Of a stretch of DNA of 64,000 bases, positions 27,938-35,791 are shown in pieces. The notes below the pieces were generated by a model, which saw nothing but the letters and a program-made list of their open reading frames with translations, made no database searches and was not told the origin of the DNA. The DNA comes from Rosistilla carotiformis. Lineage in GTDB: Bacteria > Planctomycetota > Planctomycetia > Pirellulales > Pirellulaceae. Position 1 is the stretch's first letter; each line of letters starts with the position of its first letter. The position numbers and the translations under genes were made by a program. The stretch covers positions 2,728,001 through 2,792,000 of the forward strand of contig NZ_CP036348.1 of assembly GCF_007753095.1 (NCBI RefSeq), written 5' to 3'.

Positions 27938-29413
27938 ATGAGTGGTGATTGCGATTTCGGGCTGATCGGCCTAGCTGTTATGGGCGAGAACCTGGCCCTG
28001 AATGTAGAGAGCCGCGGTTACAAGGTTGCCGTCTACAACCGAACGACCGACAAGGTCGATGCCCTGATCGAAGGCCGCGCCGCTGGCAAGAACTTCGTCG
28101 GTTGCCACTCGATCGAAGAATTTGTGAAGTCGTGCGCTCGCCCGCGCAAGTTGATGATGTTGGTCAAAGCGGGCCCAGCGGTCGACGCGATCATCGAACA
28201 ATTGACCCCGTATCTGGAACCGGGCGACATCATCATCGACGGTGGAAACACCCACTACGCCGATACCGAACGCCGCACCAAAGAAGTCGAGGCCAAGGGC
28301 TTCCACTTCATCGGCACCGGTGTTTCTGGTGGTGAAGAAGGCGCTCTGAAGGGCCCAAGCCTGATGCCAGGCGGTTCGAAAGATGCTTGGCCGATGGTCA
28401 AGGAAATGTTCCAAGCGATCTCGGCGAAGGTCGGACCGAACAACGATATCCCTTGTTGCGATTGGGTTGGCCCACGCGGTGCCGGCCACTACGTGAAGAT
28501 GGTCCACAACGGGATCGAATACGGCGACATGCAGCTGATCTGCGAAGCGTATCAATTGCTGAAAGACGTCGGTGGGTTGACCAACGACGAGCTTTACGAC
28601 GTCTTCGACGAATGGAACAAGGGCGAACTGCAAAGCTACTTGATCGAGATCACTCGCGACATCTTCAGCGTCAAAGATGGCGACACCAGCGACCACTTGG
28701 TCGATCGCATCTTGGACGTCGCTGGCGCCAAGGGGACCGGTAAATGGATGAGCCAATTGGCGTTGGATCTGGGCGTGCCAAGCACCCTGGTCACATCGGC
28801 AGTCTTCGCTCGCGGCATCTCGGCTCAAAAGGAAGCTCGCGTTCGCGCAAGCAGCATCCTTCCCGGACCGGCTGAAGGAGACAACCCGAAGCTGGCCGCG
28901 GCGGTTGCCGAATTGGCGGGGGACCGAGCGACCTTCATCGAGATGGTTCGCCAAGGTCTGTATGCATCGAAGATCGTCAGCTACGCCCAAGGCTTCGTCC
29001 AGCTGCAAGCCGCATCGCAAGAGCACGATTGGGATCTCGATTACGGCCAATGCGCCCTGCTGTGGCGTGGCGGTTGCATCATCCGCGCCCAGTTCCTCGA
29101 TCGCATCAAGGAAGCGTTCGACGATCAACCGAACCTGGAAAACCTGATGCTGTATCCTTATTTCAAGGATGCGATGGCAACCGCTCAGCCTCATTTCCGT
29201 GCCGTCGTCATGGCAGCAACTCAGTTGGGCGTTCCGGTTCCTGCGTTCAGCACCGCGTTGGCTTATTACGACAGCTACCGCCGCGACCGCTTGCCAGCGA
29301 ACCTGCTGCAAGCTCAACGTGATTACTTCGGTGCTCACACCTACAAGCGAACCGACAAAGATGGCGTCTTCCACACCGAGTGGTTGGACCTTCGCAAGCA
29401 ACCGACCAGCTAG
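27938..29413 (+). CDS. gnd: 6-phosphogluconate dehydrogenase (decarboxylating)
   Basis: A 491-residue oxidative pentose phosphate pathway enzyme: 6-phosphogluconate plus NADP to ribulose 5-phosphate, CO2 and NADPH. The N-terminal Rossmann domain starts [21 protein letters not shown] and has YNRTTDKVD, which favours NADP. The substrate-binding signature [18 protein letters not shown] and the catalytic K in [15 protein letters not shown] are present, as are the all-helical C-terminal domain and the [14 protein letters not shown] tail of the long-chain form. The homodimer is cytoplasmic. It has its own promoter-like element and is followed by two hairpins shared with the convergent nhaA gene. 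Confidence 0.97.
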   Translation: MSGDCDFGLIGLAVMGENLALNVESRGYKVAVYNRTTDKVDALIEGRAAGKNFVGCHSIEEFVKSCARPRKLMMLVKAGPAVDAIIEQLTPYLEPGDIIIDGGNTHYADTERRTKEVEAKGFHFIGTGVSGGEEGALKGPSLMPGGSKDAWPMVKEMFQAISAKVGPNNDIPCCDWVGPRGAGHYVKMVHNGIEYGDMQLICEAYQLLKDVGGLTNDELYDVFDEWNKGELQSYLIEITRDIFSVKDGDTSDHLVDRILDVAGAKGTGKWMSQLALDLGVPSTLVTSAVFARGISAQKEARVRASSILPGPAEGDNPKLAAAVAELAGDRATFIEMVRQGLYASKIVSYAQGFVQLQAASQEHDWDLDYGQCALLWRGGCIIRAQFLDRIKEAFDDQPNLENLMLYPYFKDAMATAQPHFRAVVMAATQLGVPVPAFSTALAYYDSYRRDRLPANLLQAQRDYFGAHTYKRTDKDGVFHTEWLDLRKQPTS

Positions 29414-29424
29414 TTCTGGCGGTA

Positions 29425-29458
29425 CAAAAAAAGCGACGGCACTCTCGCGCCGTCGCTT
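29425..29458 (-). terminator. Bidirectional hairpin between gnd and nhaA
   Basis: Perfect 10-base inverted repeat (29431-29440 and 29449-29458) with an 8-base loop. A run of A on the left (29426-29432) gives a U tract to minus-strand transcripts, so it should end nhaA messages; the stem also lies 17 bases after the gnd stop. Confidence 0.75.
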
Positions 29459-29504
29459 CTATCATTCATTCGGTGCCGCCACGCGGCGCCGGATCGTTGC
29501 CAAG

Positions 29505-29533
29505 CGACCGTTTTATTGACCGGTCGTTTTTTT
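29505..29533 (+). terminator. Intrinsic terminator for gnd
   Basis: CGACCG (29505-29510) and CGGTCG (29521-29526) form a 6-base stem with a 10-base loop, followed by seven T (29527-29533). The T run overlaps the stop codon of the convergent nhaA gene. Confidence 0.65.
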
Positions 29534-30848
29534 ATAGGGCGTGTTGCTTGTGAGCCTTCGGTTGCTTGTGAGCTCGCGTTGCTGCGGCTCGTTTTCGCTC
29601 TCCGAAGCAGGCCGGGCGAATCCCCAATACCCACGCCATCGCAAAGGCAGTTACCGGAGCCAGGAAGCTCATCAACGCACCCATCTTGACCGAATCTTGA
29701 ATCGGTCCGGGCGTTGGGAAGGCTGCCGTCGAGACGAACAACGCGACGGTGAATCCGAGGCTGGCGATGCAGCCCAGGACGATGACATGTCGCATGTTCA
29801 TTCCTTCGGGCATCTCCAGCTTGAACGATCGAACGGCCAGCAGAGTCATCAGGCCGATACCAAGCGGCTTGCCGACAAACAGTCCCAGCAGAACGAGGCC
29901 CGTGCCGGTTCCGACGCTACTGAAGACGACTCCCGCGTTGACCAAGGCAAACATGCCCAAGATCAGTTCGACCGGATGCTTCCACCAGTGTTCAAAGGCG
30001 TTCAAAGTATCGGTCCGCGCGTCTTCGCCTTTGGCAAAGAAGCCAAGGTCGGTCTTCGCATGAGGCAAGGTGGGGATGATGGGAACCAATCCCAACGCGG
30101 CGTGGATGCCAGCCATGTAGAACGAGACCCAGCTGAGGACACCAGGAATCGCCAGGTACCACCAGAAGTTACGGACACCGGCGCGGTTCATCGCCATCCC
30201 CGAAGCAATGGCGGCGACGGTGAATCCAAGCCAGGCGAAATTCGTTTCGGCCGATGGATAAAAGACTGCCAGAATCATCAGGCCAATCGCGTCGTCGGCA
30301 ATCGCTAACAACAACAGAAACGAGATCGCTGCGTGTCCACCGCCGAAGATCATTCGAGCGACCAGCAGGCTGAATGCGATGTCGGTTGCACAAGGAACAG
30401 CCCAGCCTGCGCCGAGCGTGTCGTTGCGCCCCAGCAACGTGGTGCCGGCCAAATAGATCAGTGCGGGACCGGCGACGCCACCGAGCGTTGCCAACAGTGG
30501 CGTGGCCGCTTTGCGAAGATTCGACAGCGGTCCGCCCGGCAGTAACGCTTCCCAAACTTCCTTCGCGGCGATGGCAAAGAACATCGCCATCAAAATGTCG
30601 TTTACCAAGAAATGGATCGTGAAGCCGTGATGCCCGCCCGCTTCGCCGCCGTGAGCATCTCCGTGGCCGAAGCCCAAAAAGTGGGCGATGTCCCAGTGTA
30701 CAAATGCGTTGTAGCCGTCCGAAGCGTAGCTGTTGGCGACATTGGCCCATATCAGCGCGATCGCCGCGCCAAGGACTAGAAACAGCGAGTTTTCAAAGAA
30801 AAAACTTAGATCGATTCGTTTGGCGCTATTGGATCGAGAAGATTCCAT
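29532..30848 (-). CDS. nhaA: Na+/H+ antiporter NhaA
   Basis: A 438-residue NhaA-type antiporter with about 12 membrane helices that exchanges sodium for protons across the cytoplasmic membrane. FFAIAAKEVWEALLPGG, GRNDTLGAGWAVPCATDIAFSL and FLLLLAIADDAIGLMILAVFY are the family signatures; the two adjacent aspartates in AIADDAIG match the ion-binding pair (D163/D164 of E. coli), and ATDIAF matches the unwound helix IV (T132, D133). The long His/Gly-rich loop near 75-90 (GHGDAHGGEAGGHHG) is a local addition and may be pH- or metal-sensing. A marine lifestyle would explain the gene. The leader on the minus strand is long (up to 200 bases) if the TATAAT at 31055-31060 is used. Confidence 0.95.
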   Translation of the reverse strand: MESSRSNSAKRIDLSFFFENSLFLVLGAAIALIWANVANSYASDGYNAFVHWDIAHFLGFGHGDAHGGEAGGHHGFTIHFLVNDILMAMFFAIAAKEVWEALLPGGPLSNLRKAATPLLATLGGVAGPALIYLAGTTLLGRNDTLGAGWAVPCATDIAFSLLVARMIFGGGHAAISFLLLLAIADDAIGLMILAVFYPSAETNFAWLGFTVAAIASGMAMNRAGVRNFWWYLAIPGVLSWVSFYMAGIHAALGLVPIIPTLPHAKTDLGFFAKGEDARTDTLNAFEHWWKHPVELILGMFALVNAGVVFSSVGTGTGLVLLGLFVGKPLGIGLMTLLAVRSFKLEMPEGMNMRHVIVLGCIASLGFTVALFVSTAAFPTPGPIQDSVKMGALMSFLAPVTAFAMAWVLGIRPACFGERKRAAATRAHKQPKAHKQHAL

Positions 30849-31480
30849 CGGGTAGCCCTAACCGTGTGGAGAGTAATGAGATGAGAATTGCCCTGAGGGA
30901 AGCATAGGTTGCGGAACCTTAAATACAAATTAACCTTCGGGTATGCCGTGAATGGGAGCTGGAGAGCACCACGCAATCGAGGCTTGGATTCGGCGACCTG
31001 AGCGATGGCGTGGTGTTCTCGTTGGCGACAACGCCTGCCGCAAATCGCGCGCCTATTATAGCGATTTTAACAGGGTTTGGACTCAATAAAGATCGGTGTC
31101 GCGCGTTCCTGCAGCCGTTAGCAATCCCGTTCAGTAATGCTTTCGTAAAATCCATGTCGCAGCGATGGTGTTTGGTGAGCTATTCGGCACCCCCGTGCCC
31201 GAGCTACCCGCGATCCGTTAATCTATCAGCTTGGGGCGGCAAAACGGTCGCGACGCAGGTCCGGTGGGATGCACGGTTCTCGTGACGGCATCGTTCTGAG
31301 GTGTCTTGTTAAGGGGCTGTGGTGGCGTCGGATGTGGTCTGTTCGGGCACCATGGCTTGACGGCGAAGCGGCGCAATCGCGTGACCGCCCCCATCGATAT
31401 TCAAAATCAGAAAACGTTACAACGTGTCCAATGGTTGTTCCATCGGCGCATGTGACGTAAGCGAAAGGCAACATCCAACG
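30849..31480. other. 632-base divergent region between nhaA and the HdeD-like gene
   Basis: No coding sequence is supported. On the minus strand there is a TATAAT (31055-31060) in the context CGCTATAATAGGCGC, about 205 bases upstream of nhaA, and small inverted repeats in the leader between them (for example AGGTTCCGCAACCT at 30907-30920 region). An imperfect inverted repeat (GAGCACCACGC near 30964, GCGTGGTG near 31007) lies between. I cannot assign a known regulatory RNA. Confidence 0.4.
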
Positions 31481-32074
31481 ATGTCCACAACCAGCGATCA
31501 ACCGGCCCCCATCCGCAACGACAATCCGATCCTCAACGCAATCGGAGCCAACTGGTGGGTGCTGCTCATCCGCGGCATCCTGTTGATCGTGCTGGGGATT
31601 TACGCATTGGTGAATCCCGGTCTGACCTTGCTGGCCTGGGCGTTTATGATCGGTTGCTTCTTGATCGCCGATGGTGTCTTGGCAATTGTCGCGGCGCTTG
31701 CAGGTTGGACCCAGTCGCGTGGCTGGACCGTGCTGCGTGGCGTGTTGGCGATTGTCGCTGGAGCCTTTGCTGCCGGGCATCCGGCGTTGATTGGCGCCGT
31801 TGCGGCGCTGACGGTTGTGTTGTTGATCGCCGCGGGTTCGATCTTCAGCGGGATCCTGGAGATTGTCGTCGCGATTCGCGAACGCAAAGCGATCGAGGGA
31901 GAGGGATGGATGATCCTAGACGGTGTGTTTTCGATCTTGTTTGGCGTCGTTCTCGCGATGGCCCCGCTGTTCACTGCCAGTTTGCTGATCCGAATCAGTG
32001 GCGGCTTTGCCATTTTGTTTGGCCTCGTCGCGATCTATTGCAGCTTCCAATTCCGCAAACTCAAGAGCCTCTGA
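31481..32074 (+). CDS. HdeD-like (DUF308) membrane protein
   Basis: A 197-residue protein with six predicted membrane helices in three pairs, as in the HdeD/DUF308 family. The repeated pattern WWVLLIRGILLIVLGIYALV, GWTVLRGVLAIVAGAFAAGHP and GWMILDGVFSILFGVVLAMAP is typical: each unit begins with a Trp, then an R/DG turn and a glycine-containing helix. E. coli HdeD is an inner-membrane protein linked to acid resistance at high cell density; the role here is unproven. ATG 31481 is chosen because the family N-terminus (short polar lead, then NWW) starts there. Confidence 0.88.
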   Translation: MSTTSDQPAPIRNDNPILNAIGANWWVLLIRGILLIVLGIYALVNPGLTLLAWAFMIGCFLIADGVLAIVAALAGWTQSRGWTVLRGVLAIVAGAFAAGHPALIGAVAALTVVLLIAAGSIFSGILEIVVAIRERKAIEGEGWMILDGVFSILFGVVLAMAPLFTASLLIRISGGFAILFGLVAIYCSFQFRKLKSL

Positions 32075-32108
32075 TCAGCTGAGGCTTGGCAATCGGAACA
32101 GGCTTCTT

Positions 32109-32501
32109 TTACGACGCTTCGGTGGGCGCGACAGCCACGACGTCAATTTCGAATTTCAGTAGCGTCCCCAAGCAGCCCATCAATGTGGTCCGCGCTGGAT
32201 ACGGCTTCTCAAAGTATTCAGCGTAGATCTGATTGAACTCCGCGAGGTCCTCTTGGGCGCCCACGTAATTGCGTGTTTGCACGACGTCGCCGAGCGTCAG
32301 TCCCGCGCCGGCGAGGACCTTGCGGATGTTCTCCATGCTACGTCGCATTTCGCCAGCGAATGAATCGGGAACCAGTTTGCCGGTCTCATCGACCGACGCC
32401 TGCCCAGAGACAAAGACGAATTGTCCAACTCGAACCGCCGGGCTGAACGGCAGGTGACTGATAGGCACGTCGGGATTGTGGATTGCCTGGAATGGTTTCA
32501 T
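32109..32501 (-). CDS. RidA/YjgF family protein
   Basis: A 130-residue RidA-type trimeric protein, expected to hydrolyse reactive enamine/imine intermediates released by PLP enzymes or to act as a related deaminase. Family features are VGQFVFVSGQASVDETGKLV, GEMRRSMENIRKVLAGAGLTLGDVVQTRNYV and YPARTTLMGC, where the arginine (PART) binds the substrate carboxylate. The ATG at 32501 is preceded by AAGGAA; the frame is open upstream but the added residues look non-native. It is convergent with the HdeD-like gene, whose stop lies 34 bases away, with no clear terminator between. Confidence 0.92.
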   Translation of the reverse strand: MKPFQAIHNPDVPISHLPFSPAVRVGQFVFVSGQASVDETGKLVPDSFAGEMRRSMENIRKVLAGAGLTLGDVVQTRNYVGAQEDLAEFNQIYAEYFEKPYPARTTLMGCLGTLLKFEIDVVAVAPTEAS

Positions 32502-32905
32502 GGGAGTTCCTTGGGGGCGAGGTTTTTGGAGGGGGGCGATACGTGCCGTCACAGCATAGTGAAATCGAGAGTATCTGCTACCACGCCCGACGCCATCAGC
32601 CTTTGCATTCTCGACCGCGGGCGTCGTTCTCTGGCTGGTCTGTCGTGCCATGTTGAAAGCGATAAACGTCGTCGGCCATGGCAGTCCGTTGACATGTCCG
32701 CCTCAAGTTACTGTCGGGTACCTTGCGGCGGCGACGCTGGCTGATTTCCCATCCACCGGATGGGGCGTTGCATTGCCACCGCGGCGCGAAAAGGACAGCT
32801 TGCTGTCGTAGCACGCATTTCCGTTTTTTGATTAAAATTGCCGTGACGAAAGTGTTTCGGTTGTTTCGATTTCCTCAACCCACATTACCAACCAGTTTTT
32901 GAACC
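32502..32905. other. 404-base divergent region between the RidA and FmdB-type genes
   Basis: No gene is supported. A TAAAAT (32833-32838) about 68 bases upstream of the FmdB-type gene could be a -10, without a recognisable -35 at the usual distance. Confidence 0.4.
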
Positions 32906-33133
32906 ATGCCGATCTACGAATATCAATGTGAAAGCTGCGGACACGCCGTCGAAGTTCTGCTGCGTCGGTTCGACGAGCAGCCCGAATGTCCCGACTGTGG
33001 TGGAAGCAAGTTGGACAAACTGATGAGCGTCCCCGCGTCCCCTTCGACCGGTGGTGGCGGACAATTGCCCGTGGCAAGCTCCGGTGAAGCGTGTGGAATG
33101 CCGCGCTGCTGTGGCGGCGGATGTCAAATGTAA
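32906..33133 (+). CDS. FmdB-type zinc-ribbon protein
   Basis: A 75-residue protein matching the FmdB regulatory/zinc-ribbon family: MPIYEYQCESCGH (C8, C11) and ECPDCGG (C28, C31) form the four-Cys site, and a glycine-rich tail with further cysteines (CCGGGCQM) ends the chain, as usual in this family. FmdB was first linked to formamidase expression in Methylophilus; in most bacteria its role is undefined and it probably acts by zinc-dependent protein or nucleic-acid contact. No partner gene is obvious here. Confidence 0.92.
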   Translation: MPIYEYQCESCGHAVEVLLRRFDEQPECPDCGGSKLDKLMSVPASPSTGGGGQLPVASSGEACGMPRCCGGGCQM

Positions 33134-33324
33134 ACTGGCTTCGTCGGCGAGGCGGGGGCTTGGCGATTCGTCGCGGCCCCGTTGGGGTGTCGGCGAGCGG
33201 AACCGGCTGGAGGGGCTCCGGGCCTCCGGTTCGATTTCCCCGTGGGCAGTTTGCGTCGCACGGTCTGGGTGAGTAGCATTTTGCAGGACTCGACGATTCT
33301 CTTCCCAGGCAAACGAGCGAACTG

Positions 33325-34113
33325 ATGATGGCACTTTTACGCAGCTGCATGACGACGGCGGGCATTCTGATCATGGCGTGTAGCGTCGGGCTGGCCGATG
33401 ACTCGACGGGCACGCCCTCCACGACAAAGGAGTCGTGGGGCAAGATCGTTTGGAAGCCGAGTTCGTTGGAATTGCACGTGGAGTCGTTGCCCAAGGATCG
33501 CAAGATCTCGTTCCCGCGGCTGAACAACCAGATGAAAAGCTTGCACTTTGAAGGCGAATCGCCTGAGCAGACGAAGCTGACCTTCCGCCCCGAGCCGGAA
33601 ACCTGGGACATCGGATTTCCCAAGGATGTCGATCCTCAGGGGCGTGTCGTGGTTTTTGAAACGATCGAACCGGTGCTTTGGGCCAAGCAACCGCATCGAG
33701 TGTCGCAGTCCGAAGATGGGTCGATCACGCTGCCGGCACATCATGCCGTCACGCATGGCGTGTTATTGCGATACGAACCGCAGTCCCACAAAAACACGAT
33801 CGGATACTGGGCCAATGCGAAAGACTGGGCTCAGTGGCAGGTGCAGATCGCCCGCCCGATGGAGTTTCAGGTGGAGGTGTTGCAGGGCTGTGGCAAGGGG
33901 CATGGCGGCAGCACTGTCGCGATCGAACTGGCTGGGCAAACGTGCCAGTTCACCGTCGAAGACACCGGTCACTTTCAGAACTTTAAACCGCGCAACGTCG
34001 GCACGCTGCGTGTCGAGTCTCCCGGCGACTATTCGCTGGACGTTCGCGCGATTGAAAAAGTCAAAGGGGCAGTCTGCGATATCCGCCAAATCCGCTTGAT
34101 TCCGGTCCCGTAG
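33325..34113 (+). CDS. Secreted protein of unknown function with a carbohydrate-binding-like C-terminus
   Basis: A 262-residue exported protein with a signal peptide (about residues 1-24, LLRSCMTTAGILIMACSVGLADD). The C-terminal half (about 130-262) reads ITLPAHHAVTHGVLLRYEPQSHKNTIGYWANAKDWAQW... and ends GDYSLDVRAIEKVKGAVCDIRQIRLIPVP. This pattern resembles the small beta-sandwich modules appended to planctomycete sulfatases and alpha-fucosidases (CBM-like), in which a pattern of W, GxG and terminal IRQIRLxP strands recurs. There is no catalytic motif I recognise. Two adjacent ATG codons (33325, 33328) could start it. It may bind sulfated or other polysaccharide (inference). Confidence 0.7.
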   Translation: MMALLRSCMTTAGILIMACSVGLADDSTGTPSTTKESWGKIVWKPSSLELHVESLPKDRKISFPRLNNQMKSLHFEGESPEQTKLTFRPEPETWDIGFPKDVDPQGRVVVFETIEPVLWAKQPHRVSQSEDGSITLPAHHAVTHGVLLRYEPQSHKNTIGYWANAKDWAQWQVQIARPMEFQVEVLQGCGKGHGGSTVAIELAGQTCQFTVEDTGHFQNFKPRNVGTLRVESPGDYSLDVRAIEKVKGAVCDIRQIRLIPVP

Positions 34114-34353
34114 GCGGGGACGCCTGCGGACAAACGCCGAGAACCGTGCGAGCGACGCGAGTTCGCCACCGAATCCATGTCGCCCCGGCTCGCGAGCTGC
34201 CGAGGCCATGCAATCGGCACGGCAAATCGGCCTTCACAAGCAATTTTGGCGTGGTACCGGTTCGCCGATGGCATTAAGCTGCTATGCCAGCGCGGAACTC
34301 CACCGCGACGCGCGTCCCGAACCCGTATCCTATCCATCTATTAAAACGAACCC

Positions 34354-34917
34354 ATGTCAGCTGATTACGACCGCGAAGCCCTCAAAGCACTCGTCAGTGA
34401 ATTTGCCCTGCAAACCGGAACCTTCACGTTGGCCAGTGGGAAAACTGCTTCTTATTACCTCGATTGCCGGCAAATCACGCTGCATCCCCAAGGGGCCAAT
34501 CAGATCGCTGCGGGCATGCTGGCGATGTTGGGTGACCGCGTGAACCAGATCTCGGCAGTCGGTGGAATGGCGATTGGTGCCGATCCAATCACCGCGTCGA
34601 TCGTCACACTGGCGGGGCAGAAAGGGCTGCCGCTGCGTGGGTTTATGGTTCGCAAGGAGCCAAAGGGGCACGGCGCTGGGCGTCAGGTCGAAGGCCCCGT
34701 CGCGGCAGGACAAAGTGTTTATATCGTTGAAGATGTGATCACCAGCGGCGGCAGCGCGCTGTTGGCTGTCGACGCTGCTGAGGCCTTCGGTTTGAACGTC
34801 CTTGGTGTGCTGGGGATCATTGATCGCTTGGCGGGGGGGGAAGCAAAGTTTGCCGAGCGTGGCTTGAAGCTCGAAACGCTGTTGACCATCCGCGACTTCG
34901 GAATCGAACCCGAATAA
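34354..34917 (+). CDS. pyrE: Orotate phosphoribosyltransferase
   Basis: A 187-residue type-I phosphoribosyltransferase that makes OMP from orotate and PRPP in pyrimidine synthesis. GTFTLASGKTASYYLDCRQITLHPQG is the orotate-binding N-terminal segment, GFMVRKEPKGHG contains the flexible catalytic loop residues, and VYIVEDVITSGGSAL is the 13-residue PRPP-binding motif with acidic pair ED. The length is slightly short but complete. It stands alone, without other pyr genes. The 240-base gap before it holds no other gene. Confidence 0.95.
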   Translation: MSADYDREALKALVSEFALQTGTFTLASGKTASYYLDCRQITLHPQGANQIAAGMLAMLGDRVNQISAVGGMAIGADPITASIVTLAGQKGLPLRGFMVRKEPKGHGAGRQVEGPVAAGQSVYIVEDVITSGGSALLAVDAAEAFGLNVLGVLGIIDRLAGGEAKFAERGLKLETLLTIRDFGIEPE

Positions 34918-35087
34918 ACGCTCGCGAGACGAGCGCCCCGATCGCCGTGAAGCCCCGGATCAGTTACCCGTACGGAAGCTTACGAGCACGAAGCGCAAAC
35001 GAGTGATTGGTTTGTCTGGCCGACAGGGTTTCTCTCGCTCGCGCGTCGTGCTGGTATGGTCGCAAGACTCAATCCAAGGATGGAATG

Positions 35088-35753
35088 ATGGAGACATCGC
35101 TGCACCGATCGCTCAAAGGAATGTATGCCGCTTCGGAAGCGGATACCGAGGTGCGGTTGGGGAGTTATCGGATCGATGCGATTCGGGGCGATGAACTGAT
35201 CGAGATTCAGTTCGCCTCATTGAGCTCGATCCGGCCCAAGATTCAGTCACTGCTACGGCGACACGATGTCCGCGTGGTGAAGCCGATCGTCTTCCGCACC
35301 CGCATCGTAAGGCAGGCAACCGCCGATGGTCCGGTGCTGGGCCGACGGCTCAGTCCCAAACGCGGTGCGTTGATCGATGTCTTTGCTGAACTGATGTATT
35401 TTACGAGGCTCTTTCCCCATCCGCGGCTTACGATCGAAGTCCCGATGGTCAACGTCCAACATTGGCGTCTGCCGCCGGATCGCCGCAAGCGTCGCCGCTA
35501 CGGGAAAGACTACAAAACGAAGGACTACGTGCTCGAAAGCATCGAATCGACGCATGAATTCCGCACGACGAAGGATCTTCTGCGGTTGATTGGCAGCGAT
35601 CAACTTCCGCATCCCTTCGACACCTCCGACCTTGCGGGGCATATCGAATGTGGCCGCGGAACCGCTCAACAGATCGCCTACTGTTTGCGTAAGACCGGTG
35701 CCGTCGACGCCTGCGGAAAACGAGGCAATGCGATCCTCTATCGCGCCGCCTAG
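35088..35753 (+). CDS. Uncharacterised protein, possible PD-(D/E)XK-like nuclease fold
   Basis: A 221-residue cytoplasmic protein. The N-terminal half has METSLHRSLKGMY, EVRLGSYRIDAIRGDELIEIQ and RRHDVRVVKPIV, a pattern of E, D and ExxQ that resembles a PD-(D/E)XK core (E-x-n-D-x-n-E-x-Q with Q in place of K). It is followed by a basic segment (PDRRKRRRYGKDYKTKDY) and a C-terminal winged-helix-like region (FRTTKDLLRLIGSDQLPHPFDT, GRGTAQQIAYCLRKTGAV). I recall the METSLHRxLK opening from uncharacterised proteins in several phyla, with no characterised member. ATG 35088 has AAGGA 7 bases upstream; ATG 35085 is an alternative. Convergent with the LptC-like operon. Confidence 0.55.
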   Translation: METSLHRSLKGMYAASEADTEVRLGSYRIDAIRGDELIEIQFASLSSIRPKIQSLLRRHDVRVVKPIVFRTRIVRQATADGPVLGRRLSPKRGALIDVFAELMYFTRLFPHPRLTIEVPMVNVQHWRLPPDRRKRRRYGKDYKTKDYVLESIESTHEFRTTKDLLRLIGSDQLPHPFDTSDLAGHIECGRGTAQQIAYCLRKTGAVDACGKRGNAILYRAA

Positions 35754-35791
35754 CGTATCGTCTCGGCCTGCCGGCGTATTGATCCGGCGGT

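Noticed and set aside
27971-29401. 476-codon minus-strand open frame across gnd
   Set aside because: gnd on the plus strand is unmistakable; the antisense product has no recognisable domain.
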